Assembly (NCBI RefSeq): GCF_026130605.1 | Contig: NZ_JANFAU010000003.1 | Span: 1-64,000 of the forward strand | Direction: 5' to 3' | DNA: 64,000 bases | From: Sphingomonas lycopersici | Lineage (GTDB): Bacteria > Pseudomonadota > Alphaproteobacteria > Sphingomonadales > Sphingomonadaceae | Shown here: positions 1 to 8,834 of the stretch, piece by piece | Layout of the letters: every line of letters starts with the position of its first letter | How positions within the stretch are numbered: position 1 is the stretch's first letter | Program-made: the position numbers and the translations under genes | The notes under the pieces: model-generated | The model's input: only the letters and a program-made list of their open reading frames with translations | Told to the model about the DNA's origin: nothing | Database searches by the model: none

Positions 1-125
1 CCTCTGGTGCAGGCTCAAGGACTGGCGGCGCATCGCAACCCGGTACGACAAGCTCGCCGCTAACTACATGGCTGGCGTCTTCCTCGCTGCCGTCATCACC
101 TTCTGGTGCGATTGAGTCCTAACCC
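1..125 (+). mobile_element. Right end of an IS5-family insertion sequence (truncated by window edge)
   Basis: The first 115 bases encode the C-terminus of an IS5-type transposase. The motif GAGTCCTAACCC at 114-125 looks like the terminal inverted repeat of IS427/IS1031-group elements, whose left end commonly reads GGGTTAGGACTC. It is followed by TA at 126-127, a plausible target duplication. The left half of the element lies outside the window, so the inverted repeat pair cannot be confirmed. The element ends about 24 bases before the cheB-like start codon, so its insertion may have replaced that gene's native promoter. Confidence 0.65.
2..115 (+). CDS. IS5-family transposase, C-terminal fragment
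   Basis: Reading from base 2 gives 37 residues ending in a TGA at 113-115. The segment WRRIATRYDKLAANY is the conserved tail of IS5-family DDE transposases, just after the catalytic glutamate region. It is followed by a hydrophobic end that is common in this group. Only the tail is visible because the window starts inside the gene. It would act in cut-and-paste transposition of its own element. Nothing else can be said about whether the element is intact. Confidence 0.8.
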   Translation, partial: LWCRLKDWRRIATRYDKLAANYMAGVFLAAVITFWCD

Positions 126-148
126 TAAGCCGCACGCAAGGAGACACG

Positions 149-1156
149 ATGCCGACCAGGGATATCATCGTCGTCGGCGCGTCGGCGGGCGGGGTGGGTG
201 CCTTGCAGCGGCTTTGTGCCGGGCTGCCCGAGGACCTGCCGGCCGCGATTTTCGTCGTGCAGCATCTGTCGCCGTCGGCGCGCAGCGTCCTGCCACATCT
301 GCTCGACAAGATGGGGCCGCTGCGCGCGCTCTCCCCGGTCGACGGGCAGGAGATCGAGCGCGGGCGCATCTATGTCGCGGCGCCGGATCAGCATCTTCTG
401 TTGCGGCCGGGACGGATCCTGATGCGCCGCGGGCCGCACGAGAACCGCACGCGCCCCGCGATCAACGCCTTGTTCCGCTCGGCGGCGATCCATTATGGCA
501 GCCGCACGATCGGCGCGGTGCTGACCGGGCTGCTCGACGACGGCACCGACGGGTTGCTCGCGATCAAGGCCACCGGCGGCGTCTCGATCGTGCAGGATCC
601 GGCGGACGCCGAATGGCCGTCGATGCCGCGAAACGCGCTCAAGCGCGATCATGTCGATCATGTCGTGCCGCTCGATCAATTGCCCGCGCTGCTGATGCAA
701 TTGGTGCATGAGGGGGCCGCCGCCAGCATTCCCATTCCGCGCGAATATCTGATCGAGGATCGCATTGCCGCACAGGAGTTTGCCGTGGCCGAGCCGGAGA
801 TCGTCACCCCAGGGGATCCGAGCCATTTGTCCTGCCCCGATTGCGGCGGGGTGCTCAATTGCATCGTCTCGGACGGCGAGGTGCGCTTTCGCTGCCAGGT
901 CGGGCATGCCTTCACCCCGCTCGGGCTCGCCGCGGCGCAGTGCGACGAACTGGAACGCGCGCTCAGCGTCGCGGTGCGCACTCACCGCGATCGGCTCAAA
1001 TTGTTCGAACAGATGCTGGAAAACGCCGGCGCGCGCGGCATGACGCATGCGGCGCGACGCTGGAGCGAGGCTTCCGAGGAATCGGGGAGGCTGATCAGCG
1101 CGCTCGAAGACGCGATGATCAGCCTGCGCAAATCGTTCGGCGAGGGCGAGGCCTAG
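149..1156 (+). CDS. CheB-type protein-glutamate methylesterase with C-terminal zinc-ribbon-like tail
   Basis: The 335-residue protein carries the CheB methylesterase fold without the usual N-terminal receiver domain. The catalytic triad is visible as S12 (GASAGG), H39 (VVQHL) and D131 (LTGLLDDG). After about residue 200 there is a C-terminal extension with a CPDC...RCQVGH pattern that could bind a metal. Such stand-alone CheB proteins usually pair with a CheR-PAS protein in sensory pathways outside flagellar chemotaxis, and a CheR-type gene lies convergently next to it. The start is ATG at 149 with AAGGAG at 138-143. Its TAG stop shares a CTAG with the opposite gene's stop. The IS end directly upstream may affect its transcription. 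Confidence 0.9.
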   Translation: MPTRDIIVVGASAGGVGALQRLCAGLPEDLPAAIFVVQHLSPSARSVLPHLLDKMGPLRALSPVDGQEIERGRIYVAAPDQHLLLRPGRILMRRGPHENRTRPAINALFRSAAIHYGSRTIGAVLTGLLDDGTDGLLAIKATGGVSIVQDPADAEWPSMPRNALKRDHVDHVVPLDQLPALLMQLVHEGAAASIPIPREYLIEDRIAAQEFAVAEPEIVTPGDPSHLSCPDCGGVLNCIVSDGEVRFRCQVGHAFTPLGLAAAQCDELERALSVAVRTHRDRLKLFEQMLENAGARGMTHAARRWSEASEESGRLISALEDAMISLRKSFGEGEA

Positions 1157-3406
1157 CGGCGATCGATTCCCGCGCCGATCTCCGCGCGATTACCTGTCTG
1201 CTGGACCATCAGCGTGAGGATCGGTGGCGCCTCGTCGGGGAAATACTGGACGCAGGCCTGCGCGGGGAATTCGCTCCCGTCGGCGGCGCGGAAGGCCGTT
1301 TCGAACACGATCTCCGCCTGCTCGCCGCTGATCAGCGGCGCGAACAGCGCGTGAAGATCGTCGGCCGATATTCTCGGCAGGATATCGGGCAGGGCGATCT
1401 GCATCAGCTGCTGTGTGGTGAGCCCGAGCTTTTTCTGCGCGCCATCGTTGACGAGCAGGAAGCGCAGCGTCCTGGGATCGACGAAATAGATCTGATTGAG
1501 CGCCGCGCCGAGCACCCGCCCGAGATGGCGGGTGAAATCCTCGTTGGTGCGTTCCTCGGTGATGTCCTGGAACACCAGCACGAGCCCGTGATTGGCGCCG
1601 TTCTCGTCGATCAGCCCGGTCACCCGCGCGCGGCACAGGATGCGCCGCCCGCGACGGTCGACGCCTTCGAGCTGGCGCTCGGCATGTTCCTCGCTGCCCG
1701 ATTGCACCGCGATGAGGCTGTCGCGCAACTGGAGCACCGGCAGCCCGATGTCGAGCTTGTCGAAGCTGGTGCCCGCCACCTCCTCGGCGCGCAGCCCCCA
1801 GGTGTTCTCGCTCCAACGGTTCCAGCTCTGGATCGTGTGGCGCGCATCGAGCACGACGATCCCGGCGTTCATCGATCTGAGGACGGATTCAAGGTGGAGG
1901 CGATAGCCGGCGGCCTGCTCGGCCTGGATGCGCAGTTCCTCGTTGACCGATTCCATTTCCTCGTTCGACGAGCGCGCTTCCTCGTTGAGCGTTTCGAGCT
2001 CCTCGTTGGTCGACTGGAGCTCCTCGTTGGTCGTCTCGAGCTCCTCGTTGGTCGACTGGAGCTCCTCATTGGTCGTCTCGAGCTCTTCGTTGGCCGATTG
2101 CAATTCCTCGATCGACTGCTCCAGATTCTCCTGCGCCGCTTCAAGTTCGCGGCGTAAGGTGTGGATTCCGGTGTGATCGTGAAAGGCGAGCAGGATCGCG
2201 TGGACGCTGCCGTCGGCGCGCTGCAGCGGGCGGATGTCGATCGTCAGCCGCATCACCTCGCTCTGGTTGAGGCGATATTCCTGATCTTCGAGCCGCACCC
2301 CGCGCCGGCTGCGAAACGCCTCGTCGATCGGCCCGCGCAATTCGATCGGGCGATAGGAGATCGGCAGATCCTGGAACGGGCGACCGACATCGGCCTCGCC
2401 GACACCGAGCAGCATCCGCGCCGGCTGGTTGGCCAGCGCGACCGCGCCCGCGGCGTCGATCACCAGTAAGGCGGTGCCGGCCTCGTTGAGCACCGCTTCC
2501 ATCAAATGGCTGTCGGGCAGCGGCACGTCGAGCCGCGGTGCGCGGCCGGCGGTGAAGCTGCCGTTGATCGGGCGGCGCCATTCCTGCGGCACCTTGGCGA
2601 AGATGCGGTGTTTCATATCGACCGGCCGAAAGAGCGAGGACCGCGCGAGTTGGGTCTCGGCCTTGCCGAGAAACAGGAAGCCGTCGACGTTGAGCGCATA
2701 ATGCAGCCGTGGCAGCACCAGCGCCTGGGTCTCGGCCTCAAGATAGATCAGCAGGTTGCGACAGGTCAGCAGGTCGATGCGCGAGATCGGCGCGTCGTGG
2801 ACGACATTGTGCCGGCCGAAGATGACGCACTTCCTGAGCTCGCGCTCGAAGACGTAATGATTGTTGGTGCGCTCGAAATATTTTTCGAGATAATCCGGGG
2901 GCACGCTGTCGACCTCGCGCGGCGAATAGGTCGCGAGACGCGCGACCTTGAGCGCTTCTTCGTCCAGATCGGTGGCGTAGATCTTCACCCGCCGGCAGAA
3001 TTCGCCGATCCCCATCGCCTCGGCGAGCAGCATCGCGATCGAATAGGGCTCCTCACCGCTCGCGCAGCCGACGCTCCAGATGCGGATCGCGCGATCTTCC
3101 TCGGCGTTGGCGAGGATTTGCGGAATCACCTTGTCGCGCGTCACCGCCCAGGCTTCTTCGTCGGAAGAAGGAGGTGACGTTGATCAGCACGGTGTTGAGC
3201 AATTCCTCATATTCGCTCGGCTGCGCTTCGAGATGCGCGCGATAGGCGGCGAAATTCTCCGCGTTGACCGCTTCCATCCGCAACGTGATCCGGCGGCGCA
3301 GGCTGGTGCGCTTATAGCCGCGGAAATCGAGCCCGCGGCTTTCCTGAATGTGGCGCAGCAACGCTTCGAATTCGGGATCAGGGGTGGCGCGTTCTACCAT
3401 GTTCAT
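1153..3406 (-). pseudogene. CheR-type methyltransferase with coiled coil and PAS domains, frameshifted
   Basis: Two overlapping reading frames together make one CheR-PAS protein of about 750 residues. The N-terminal piece (start 3406) holds the CheR alpha-helical domain and ends at VLINVTSFFR. The other frame resumes at the expected DEEAWAVTRDKVIP and continues with the SAM-binding motif VGCASGEEPYS. The break lies at about 3157-3166, where a CG dinucleotide seems to be missing compared with the expected TTC-CGC-GAC. Downstream come PAS segments and a long coiled coil of repeated EELxxTNEEL units at about 1930-2120. It would methylate chemoreceptor-like glutamates opposite the CheB-type neighbour. 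It is either a recent pseudogene or a sequencing error. Confidence 0.85.
1999..2082. repeat. Two tandem 42-bp repeats inside the CheR-PAS coiled coil
   Basis: Bases 1999-2040 and 2041-2082 are two 42-bp copies that differ at one position (CCTCGTT against CCTCATT). They encode two 14-residue units of the ELETTNEELQSTNE type on the minus strand. Diverged copies continue on both sides. The unit equals two coiled-coil heptads, so copy-number change by recombination would lengthen or shorten the coil without breaking the frame. Confidence 0.9.
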
Positions 3407-3538
3407 TCTCTTGTTCGCAGCGGCGATTAGCTTGCTAGGCGCGCGCCGCGCGCGCGTCCACTGGCGAGTGGAGACCGAACGTGCGAACGCGCCGAAACGG
3501 TGACCGCTCGGCGCGCGCTTAAAAAAAGATGGTGGGGG

Positions 3539-3937
3539 TCAGCAGCCGAATTCGGGGCGCCTGAAATCCTCGATCCGCCAGCCATAAGGGGTGCGGTGAG
3601 CGTAGAAAGTGTAGAAGCAGCGCTTCTCCCTGGTCGTCGTGGGCGAATATTCGACACGGGTGCGAGGATGATCGCCGCGATGTTCGACCCGCGAGACGGC
3701 TTCGCCGCCGCTCGTTTCGGTTTCGCTCTGCATCCATTGATAGGCGCGCCGGCCGTCGGGGAGATCGCGAACGTCGATCGGCGGGCCATAACGCGCCATC
3801 ACGTCCTCGGGCGAGCGCCCGACATAGCCGCGCATGATATCGACCGAGCAACCCGCCAGCAACGCCCCGGCCAGCGCGAAGGCGCCGAACAGCGGGTGGA
3901 AGCGACGCGGGCGGGGCGGGAAGGGGCGGAAATTCAT
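3539..3937 (-). CDS. Small predicted lipoprotein of unknown function
   Basis: The 132-residue protein begins with a basic stretch, then a hydrophobic segment ending in the lipobox LLAGC, so the mature protein would start at C30 and be lipid-anchored. The remainder has an SmpA/OmlA-like look: a segment about how a value varies along MARYGPP, then charged and aromatic residues, ending in Cys. I do not recognise a defined family. The ATG at 3937 is preferred over upstream ATGs at 3955 and 3973 because GGAG lies 7 bases ahead of it and it gives a normal signal peptide. It is separated from the neighbouring regulator gene by about 130 bases. Confidence 0.65.
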   Translation of the reverse strand: MNFRPFPPRPRRFHPLFGAFALAGALLAGCSVDIMRGYVGRSPEDVMARYGPPIDVRDLPDGRRAYQWMQSETETSGGEAVSRVEHRGDHPRTRVEYSPTTTREKRCFYTFYAHRTPYGWRIEDFRRPEFGC

Positions 3938-4067
3938 GCGCAAACTCCGATACATCGACGCGCGCTCGTGCATGAAGAAGATGACGTCAACATTGCGCCG
4001 GGGCGACGATCCGGTGATTTGGCGGTGCGTCAGGAACTTCGCCTCGACGTTGCGGGCGACAGAGCGT

Positions 4068-4742
4068 CTAGCCGCCCCGGATCATGTAACCGGCGCCGCG
4101 CACCGTCTCGATCGCATCTTCGTCGAAGCCGGCATTGAGCTTGGACCGCAGCCGGCAGAGATGCGTCTCGACGATGTTGGTCTTGGGGTCGAAATCGAGA
4201 TCCCATACGCGTTCGAGCAACATGGTGCGTGTCATCACCCGATGCGGATTGCGCATGAGCTCGGCGAGCAGCGCGAATTCGCGCGGTTGCAGATGGATGC
4301 GCCGGCCGCCGCGCTCGACCGTCCGGCGATCGAAATCGAGCATGATGTCGCCGACCGTCAAGCGATGCGGGTCGCGTCGCAATACCGGTCGTCGCGTGAG
4401 CGCCGTCAGCCGCGCGGCCAGCTCGGAGAAGGCGAATGGCTTGACCAGATAATCGTCGGCGCCGCTTTCCAGCCCTTCGACGCGATCGGCGACCCCACCG
4501 GCTGCGCTCAGCATCAGGATCGGCGTCGCTTCGCCGGCGGCGCGCAACGCTTTGACCAGCGCGAGCCCGTCGAGCGCCGGTAGCAGCCGATCGACGACGA
4601 TCGCGTCGAAATCGCCGCTGGTCGCTTGAAACAGCCCGTCGCGCCCGTCGGGGCTGGTCGCGACGCGATGCCCGGCTTCGGCGAGCCCCTGCGCCACGAA
4701 CGCCCTTGTTCCGGCATCGTCCTCGATCACCAACACGCGCAT
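4068..4742 (-). CDS. OmpR/PhoB-family response regulator (orphan)
   Basis: The 224-residue protein has a receiver domain (about 1-120) with acidic residues E7, D8 and D9, phosphoacceptor D51 (AIVVDRLLP), S79 and K101 (LVKPF). A winged-helix DNA-binding domain follows (about 130-222), ending in the typical ETVRGAGYMI. It would bind promoter DNA as a phosphorylated dimer. No histidine kinase gene is adjacent on either side, so its partner must be elsewhere or beyond a rearrangement. The ATG at 4742 is chosen because it begins the conserved MRVLVIEDD. Longer upstream readings lack homology. The divergent neighbour is a siderophore-type receptor. Confidence 0.92.
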   Translation of the reverse strand: MRVLVIEDDAGTRAFVAQGLAEAGHRVATSPDGRDGLFQATSGDFDAIVVDRLLPALDGLALVKALRAAGEATPILMLSAAGGVADRVEGLESGADDYLVKPFAFSELAARLTALTRRPVLRRDPHRLTVGDIMLDFDRRTVERGGRRIHLQPREFALLAELMRNPHRVMTRTMLLERVWDLDFDPKTNIVETHLCRLRSKLNAGFDEDAIETVRGAGYMIRGG

Positions 4743-4907
4743 TTCACATCCTAACTCGCGGATACGCCGCCTCCCCGCCGCCGCTCGCCCGCCGGCAAAG
4801 GCCCCCATCTCACCCGAAGAGATCGCCCAATTGACCCAGCGCGGCGCCAAGCAACGGCGCCGGGGCAACATGGCGCGCGCCGGGACAGTCGTCTTGTAAA
4901 TTGGGGT

Positions 4908-4940
4908 TACATTGGGGCTGCAATACAATTGCCCAATGTA
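4908..4940. promoter_or_regulatory. Inverted repeat TACATTGGG...CCCAATGTA upstream of siderophore receptor
   Basis: TACATTGGG at 4908-4916 and CCCAATGTA at 4932-4940 are perfect 9-bp inverted copies separated by 15 bases. The block lies in the 285-bp divergent gap between the response regulator (start 4742) and the receptor (start 5028). A second, direct ATTGGGG precedes it at about 4900. This could be an operator for the adjacent response regulator or another factor. The assignment is inference from symmetry and position only. Confidence 0.45.
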
Positions 4941-4986
4941 GGCGATGCCGAGTTGATCCCCGCCCGCCAGCGCGCCAAGCGCGTCA

Positions 4987-5006
4987 TGCAAATGGTTCGC
5001 AATAGC
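4987..5006. promoter_or_regulatory. Candidate Fur-type iron box upstream of siderophore receptor
   Basis: The stretch TGCAAATGGTTCGCAATAGC sits about 21-41 bases before the receptor start codon. Its 11-base end TTCGCAATAGC recurs exactly at 24624-24634, just upstream of the heme-type receptor. The partly symmetric GCAAATG-N-TTCGCA arrangement resembles alphaproteobacterial Fur sites. No consensus search was possible, so this is a candidate only. Confidence 0.4.
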
Positions 5007-5027
5007 CGAGGCGGGCAGGGGGATTTG

Positions 5028-7247
5028 ATGAAACTCAGTATTTTGGCGCATGTTTCACCGCGCGCATTGTCTATCGCGGTTGCCGTTGCGGCGGCGTCGC
5101 CCGCCGCGGCGCAGGCGCAGGAAAAGCCGGCCGAGCTCGGCAGCGTCGTCGTGACCGATACCGCGATCGACGAGAAGGAGGCCGAAACCTCCTACAAGGT
5201 ATCGCGCAGCATCAGCGCCACCCGCACCGATACGCCGCTGATCGACGTGCCGCAAAGCGTGACGGTGGTGCCGATCAAGCAAATTCTCGATCAGGCCGCG
5301 GGCAGCATCGCCGAGGCGACCCGCTACGTCCCCGGGGTATTCGTCGCGCAGGGCGAGGGCAATCGCGAGACGCTGATCTTCCGCGGCAATGCCACCACCG
5401 GCGATTATTTCGTCGACGGCATCCGCGACGACATCCAGACCTATCGCGATTTCTACAACATCGAGCGGCTCGAAGTGTTCAAGGGGCCGAATGCGATGAT
5501 CTTCGGCCGCGGCGGCGTCGGCGGGCTGGTCAACCGCGTCACCAAGGTCGCGGACTGGACCCCGCATCGCGCCTTCCGGCTGGAGGGCGGCAGTTTCGAG
5601 CATAAGCGCGCGCAATTCGATGTCGGCACCCCGCTCAGCGGGGCGGTGGCGGTGCGGCTGACCGGGGTCTATCAGGACAGCAACAGTTATCGCGACGGGG
5701 TCAATTACAACCGCTGGGGGTTCAACCCGACGATTACGTTCAGTCTCGACGACAAGACGACGATCACCGCCGGATACGAGCATTTTCAGGACGATCGCGT
5801 CGCCGACCGCGGGGTTTCGGCCTATCTCGGGCGCCCGCTGGAAACGCCGCCCGAGCGGTTCTTCGGCGATCCGCAGAACAGCCCGACCTGGACCAATACC
5901 GATGCGGTGACGCTCTACATCGAGCATCGCTTCAGCGACACTTTGTCGATCCGCAACCGCACGCGTTATGCCGATTACAGCAAATTATATCGCAACACCT
6001 ATCCCGGCGCGGTCAACACCAAGACCTCGGTCAACCCGGAGGGATTGCCGCGCGGCAGCTATGCCGCAGGGACGATCGTCGAGATTCAGAGCTACCAGGC
6101 GACGACGCAGCGTCAGAACCTCATCAACCAGACCGATCTCAACGTAGCCTTTGCCACGGGTGCGATCGAGCATACGCTGCTGGCCGGGGTCGAACTCGGG
6201 CGGCAAGTTAGCGACAATTTCCGCGTCGAAGGCTTCTTCCCGACCGCGACCAATGCCAACGGCGTCTCCAAGATTTATGCGACGATCGCGTCGCCGCGCG
6301 TCCGTCGCCCCGATATCCTCTTCCGGCCGACGTCGACCAGCAACGACAATCGCGGCATCACCACGGTCGCGGCGGGCTATATCCAGGATCAGATCGCCTT
6401 TTCGCCGATGGTCGATGTCGTGCTCGGCCTCCGCTACGAACATATCACGACCAGCGTGTACGATCGCCGCACCGTAGGCTTCCCCGCGACGCAGCGCCGT
6501 GATCTCGAGGCGACCGATAATCTCTGGTCGCCGCGCGCCGGGCTGATCTTCAAGCCGGTCGAACAGGCGTCGATCTATGGGGCCTTTTCGCGGACCTATC
6601 TGCCGCGCGGGGGCGACCAGCTCACCGGGCTGTCGCTGTCGAACGAAAACCTCGCGCCAGAACGGTACGATAATTACGAGATCGGCGCGAAATGGGATAT
6701 CGTCCCGACCTTCAATGTCACCGCTGCGCTGTTCCAGCTCGATCGCGACAATGTGCTCGCGCTGAGCAACCCGAACGACCCGCGCTCGCCGACCGTGCCG
6801 ATCGGCCGCCAGCGCACCAAGGGCTTCGAGCTCAGCGCGCAGGGCGAGATCACCGACAAGCTGAGCGTCATCGGCGCCTATACCTATACCGATGCGAAAT
6901 TCCTGGACTCGCAATCGGGCACCGTCCAGCGCGGCAATCTGGTCCCCAACGTGCCCAGGAACGCGGCGTCGCTGTGGACGCGGTTCGATCCGATCGAGGC
7001 GCTGGGCGTGGCGGTCGGGATGATCCACCAGGGCAAGCGCTTCTCGGCCACCGACAATACCGTCACGATGCCGGCCTATACCCGGTTCGACGGCGCGATC
7101 TATTTCCGCGTGGCGCCCGAGCTCGATCTCCAGCTCAATGTCGAGAATATCTTCAACAAGCGCTATTTCCTCTATGCGCACAGCAACACCAACCACACGC
7201 CGGGCTCGCCGACCGCGTTCAAGCTCGGCCTCAACGCGCGGTTCTGA
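5028..7247 (+). CDS. TonB-dependent siderophore-type outer-membrane receptor
   Basis: The 739-residue protein has a signal peptide ending near AAAQAQ. A plug domain follows, with DVPQSVTVVP, ATRYVPGVFV and KGPNAMIFGRGGVGG, as in the FhuA/Fiu-type siderophore receptor group. A 22-strand barrel then ends in the terminal Phe needed for BAM recognition. It would import a ferric siderophore across the outer membrane using TonB energy. A TonB gene follows directly. The ATG at 5028 is preferred over the upstream in-frame ATG at 4929 because AGGGGGA lies just ahead of it and a signal peptide follows at once. A candidate iron box lies upstream. Confidence 0.92.
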   Translation: MKLSILAHVSPRALSIAVAVAAASPAAAQAQEKPAELGSVVVTDTAIDEKEAETSYKVSRSISATRTDTPLIDVPQSVTVVPIKQILDQAAGSIAEATRYVPGVFVAQGEGNRETLIFRGNATTGDYFVDGIRDDIQTYRDFYNIERLEVFKGPNAMIFGRGGVGGLVNRVTKVADWTPHRAFRLEGGSFEHKRAQFDVGTPLSGAVAVRLTGVYQDSNSYRDGVNYNRWGFNPTITFSLDDKTTITAGYEHFQDDRVADRGVSAYLGRPLETPPERFFGDPQNSPTWTNTDAVTLYIEHRFSDTLSIRNRTRYADYSKLYRNTYPGAVNTKTSVNPEGLPRGSYAAGTIVEIQSYQATTQRQNLINQTDLNVAFATGAIEHTLLAGVELGRQVSDNFRVEGFFPTATNANGVSKIYATIASPRVRRPDILFRPTSTSNDNRGITTVAAGYIQDQIAFSPMVDVVLGLRYEHITTSVYDRRTVGFPATQRRDLEATDNLWSPRAGLIFKPVEQASIYGAFSRTYLPRGGDQLTGLSLSNENLAPERYDNYEIGAKWDIVPTFNVTAALFQLDRDNVLALSNPNDPRSPTVPIGRQRTKGFELSAQGEITDKLSVIGAYTYTDAKFLDSQSGTVQRGNLVPNVPRNAASLWTRFDPIEALGVAVGMIHQGKRFSATDNTVTMPAYTRFDGAIYFRVAPELDLQLNVENIFNKRYFLYAHSNTNHTPGSPTAFKLGLNARF

Positions 7248-7249
7248 TC

Positions 7250-8005
7250 ATCTCGCCCGGCCTGCCCCGCGCGCGCGCAACGAGATCGGCCGTCTCGCGG
7301 GCGGTCGACCCGGCGCCGTCGGCAGGAGAGGGGGAGGCGCGCGGGCGATACGAGCCCGGCGCCCGGGCGCGGGGGCCGCCCCCGGCCCCCCCCCCCCCCC
7401 CCCCCCGGCCGCATTGGGTCGCGCTTGCCGCGATCGTCGCGGCCCATGCCGCGGGGATCGCGGCGCTCGAATATGCCGGGGTGGAGGTCGTCCGGCGTCT
7501 GCCGCATACGCCGCTGGTGGTCCGGCTCCTCCCGCTCGAACCGCCGCCGGCGCCGGTAGAACTGCCGACGAAGCCGGCGGTCGACCGCCCCCCCACGCCG
7601 CGATCGGTCGTCGCACCGCCGTCGGTCGTCAAGGCGCCCACCGCGCCCGTCACGGTCGAGATCGCACGGGCGCCCGAGCCCGTCGCGCCGATCGTGGCGA
7701 CGGTCGCATCCGTGCCGCCGGCGCTGGTCAACCTCGATACCCGGCTGCTCTCGGCCGAGCCCCCGCGTTATCCGGTGGAATCGCGACGTCGGCGCGAAAC
7801 CGGCACCGTCGTTCTGCTCGTCGTGGTCGACGAGGAGGGCCGGGTCAGCGCGATATCGGTCGCCGAAAGCAGCGGGTCGGATCGGCTCGACAAGGTCGCA
7901 CTCGCCGCGGTGCGCCGCTGGCGCTGGTCCGCGACGGTGATCGAGGGGCGGCCAAGCAAGGTGCGGGGGCTCGTCCGCATCCCGTTCGAGCTGAGGGAGC
8001 GCTGA
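7250..8005 (+). CDS. tonB: TonB energy-transducing protein; start codon not determined
   Basis: The frame ending at 8005 encodes a membrane segment (HWVALAAIVAAHAAG at about 7411-7456), then a Pro-rich periplasmic linker. The C-terminal TonB domain contains PPRYPVESRRRRETG, SSGSDRLDKVAL and AVRRWRW. It would couple the proton motive force to the receptors. No ATG, GTG or TTG occurs in this frame between the receptor stop (7247) and the membrane segment. A 21-C homopolymer at 7386-7406 interrupts the short cytoplasmic part. The 5' boundary given is only the leftmost possible limit. Either translation begins at a non-standard codon after the AGGAGAGGGGGAGG at about 7323-7337, or the sequence here is wrong. 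Confidence 0.75.
   Translation: MSPGLPRARATRSAVSRAVDPAPSAGEGEARGRYEPGARARGPPPAPPPPPPRPHWVALAAIVAAHAAGIAALEYAGVEVVRRLPHTPLVVRLLPLEPPPAPVELPTKPAVDRPPTPRSVVAPPSVVKAPTAPVTVEIARAPEPVAPIVATVASVPPALVNLDTRLLSAEPPRYPVESRRRRETGTVVLLVVVDEEGRVSAISVAESSGSDRLDKVALAAVRRWRWSATVIEGRPSKVRGLVRIPFELRER
7386..7406. repeat. 21-base poly-C tract in the 5' part of tonB
   Basis: Twenty-one consecutive C residues follow CCGCCCCCGG and precede GGCCGC. In the tonB frame they read as prolines just before the membrane segment. Homopolymers of this length slip readily during replication and are also frequent sequencing errors. No upstream standard start codon in any of the three frames of the intergenic stretch would be brought into frame by a length change. 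Confidence 0.95.
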
Positions 8006-8065
8006 TCGATACGTTGCGCGGCCGAAGTCATGGCGCCGATTGCGCAAGGCCGATATAGCGGGCGC

Positions 8066-8833
8066 ATGACAGCGACGCTCGCCAAACACGCAGCAACGGA
8101 CGGGCGGGACGCGGGGCAAAATCCTCACACGCCACATTATGCGGCGATCAAACATTTCATCAGCGAGGCGATCAGGACCGGCGAATTATGTCCGGGCGAT
8201 CGCGTGCCGTCGGAGGCCGAATTGGTATCGCGGTTCGGCGTATCGCGCATGACGGTCAACCGCGCGTTGCGCGAATTGCAAAGCGCCGGCATGCTGGTCA
8301 GGCGAGCAGGGAGCGGGTCGTTCGTCGCCGAGCCAAGGCCGATCGGCCATATGATCGAAATCCGTAACATCGCCGACGAGGTCCGCGCGCGCGGCCACGC
8401 CTATCGCGCGCGGGTGGTGCAGAACGACATCGTCCGCGCGACGGTGGCGACCGCGGCGCTGCTGCACGTTCCCGCCGGGACGCGATTGTTCCACTCGATC
8501 ATCGTCCACCACGAGGCCGAGTGGCCGATCCAGCTCGAGGATCGTATCGTGCTGGCATCCGCGGCCCCCGATTATGGCAGGATCGATTTCACCCGCACCA
8601 CGCCCAACGAATATCTGACGCGGATCGCCCCGCTCGAGCGGGTGGAGCACCGCGTGCGCGCCGCGATGCCCGATGCTTCGACCCGCGCGTTACTCGGGCT
8701 GGATGAGAAGGAACCGGCCCTCATCATGATCCGTCAGACCTGGAGCCGGGGACGGCTGGTCTCGCATGCCTGCCTGACCCATCCGGCGCATCGTTTCGAG
8801 CTTTCCGCCAGCTTCTCGGTGCCGGGCGTCTGA
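8066..8833 (+). CDS. GntR-family (HutC subfamily) transcriptional regulator
   Basis: The 255-residue protein has an N-terminal winged helix (about 28-95: GDRVPSEAELVSRFGVS, then MTVNRALREL) and a C-terminal UTRA ligand-binding domain containing the HutC-like DFTRTTPNEYLT. HutC proteins repress histidine-utilisation genes and respond to urocanate, but no hut genes are in the window. A HutC-like palindrome (TTGTATATACAG) lies 4 kb away, before the TBDR-PepSY operon, which is the likely target. ATG at 8066 is chosen because the GntR fold begins soon after it; the upstream in-frame ATG at 8030 adds only a weak tail. It ends one base before the convergent PepSY gene's stop. Confidence 0.88.
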   Translation: MTATLAKHAATDGRDAGQNPHTPHYAAIKHFISEAIRTGELCPGDRVPSEAELVSRFGVSRMTVNRALRELQSAGMLVRRAGSGSFVAEPRPIGHMIEIRNIADEVRARGHAYRARVVQNDIVRATVATAALLHVPAGTRLFHSIIVHHEAEWPIQLEDRIVLASAAPDYGRIDFTRTTPNEYLTRIAPLERVEHRVRAAMPDASTRALLGLDEKEPALIMIRQTWSRGRLVSHACLTHPAHRFELSASFSVPGV

Positions 8834-8834
8834 C

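Noticed and set aside
1999..2082. Short CRISPR-like array
   Set aside because: The repeats are directly adjacent, encode coiled-coil heptads in frame and have no spacers.
8066..8833. Regulator of a local histidine-utilisation operon
   Set aside because: No hutU, hutH, hutI or hutG gene is present in the window.
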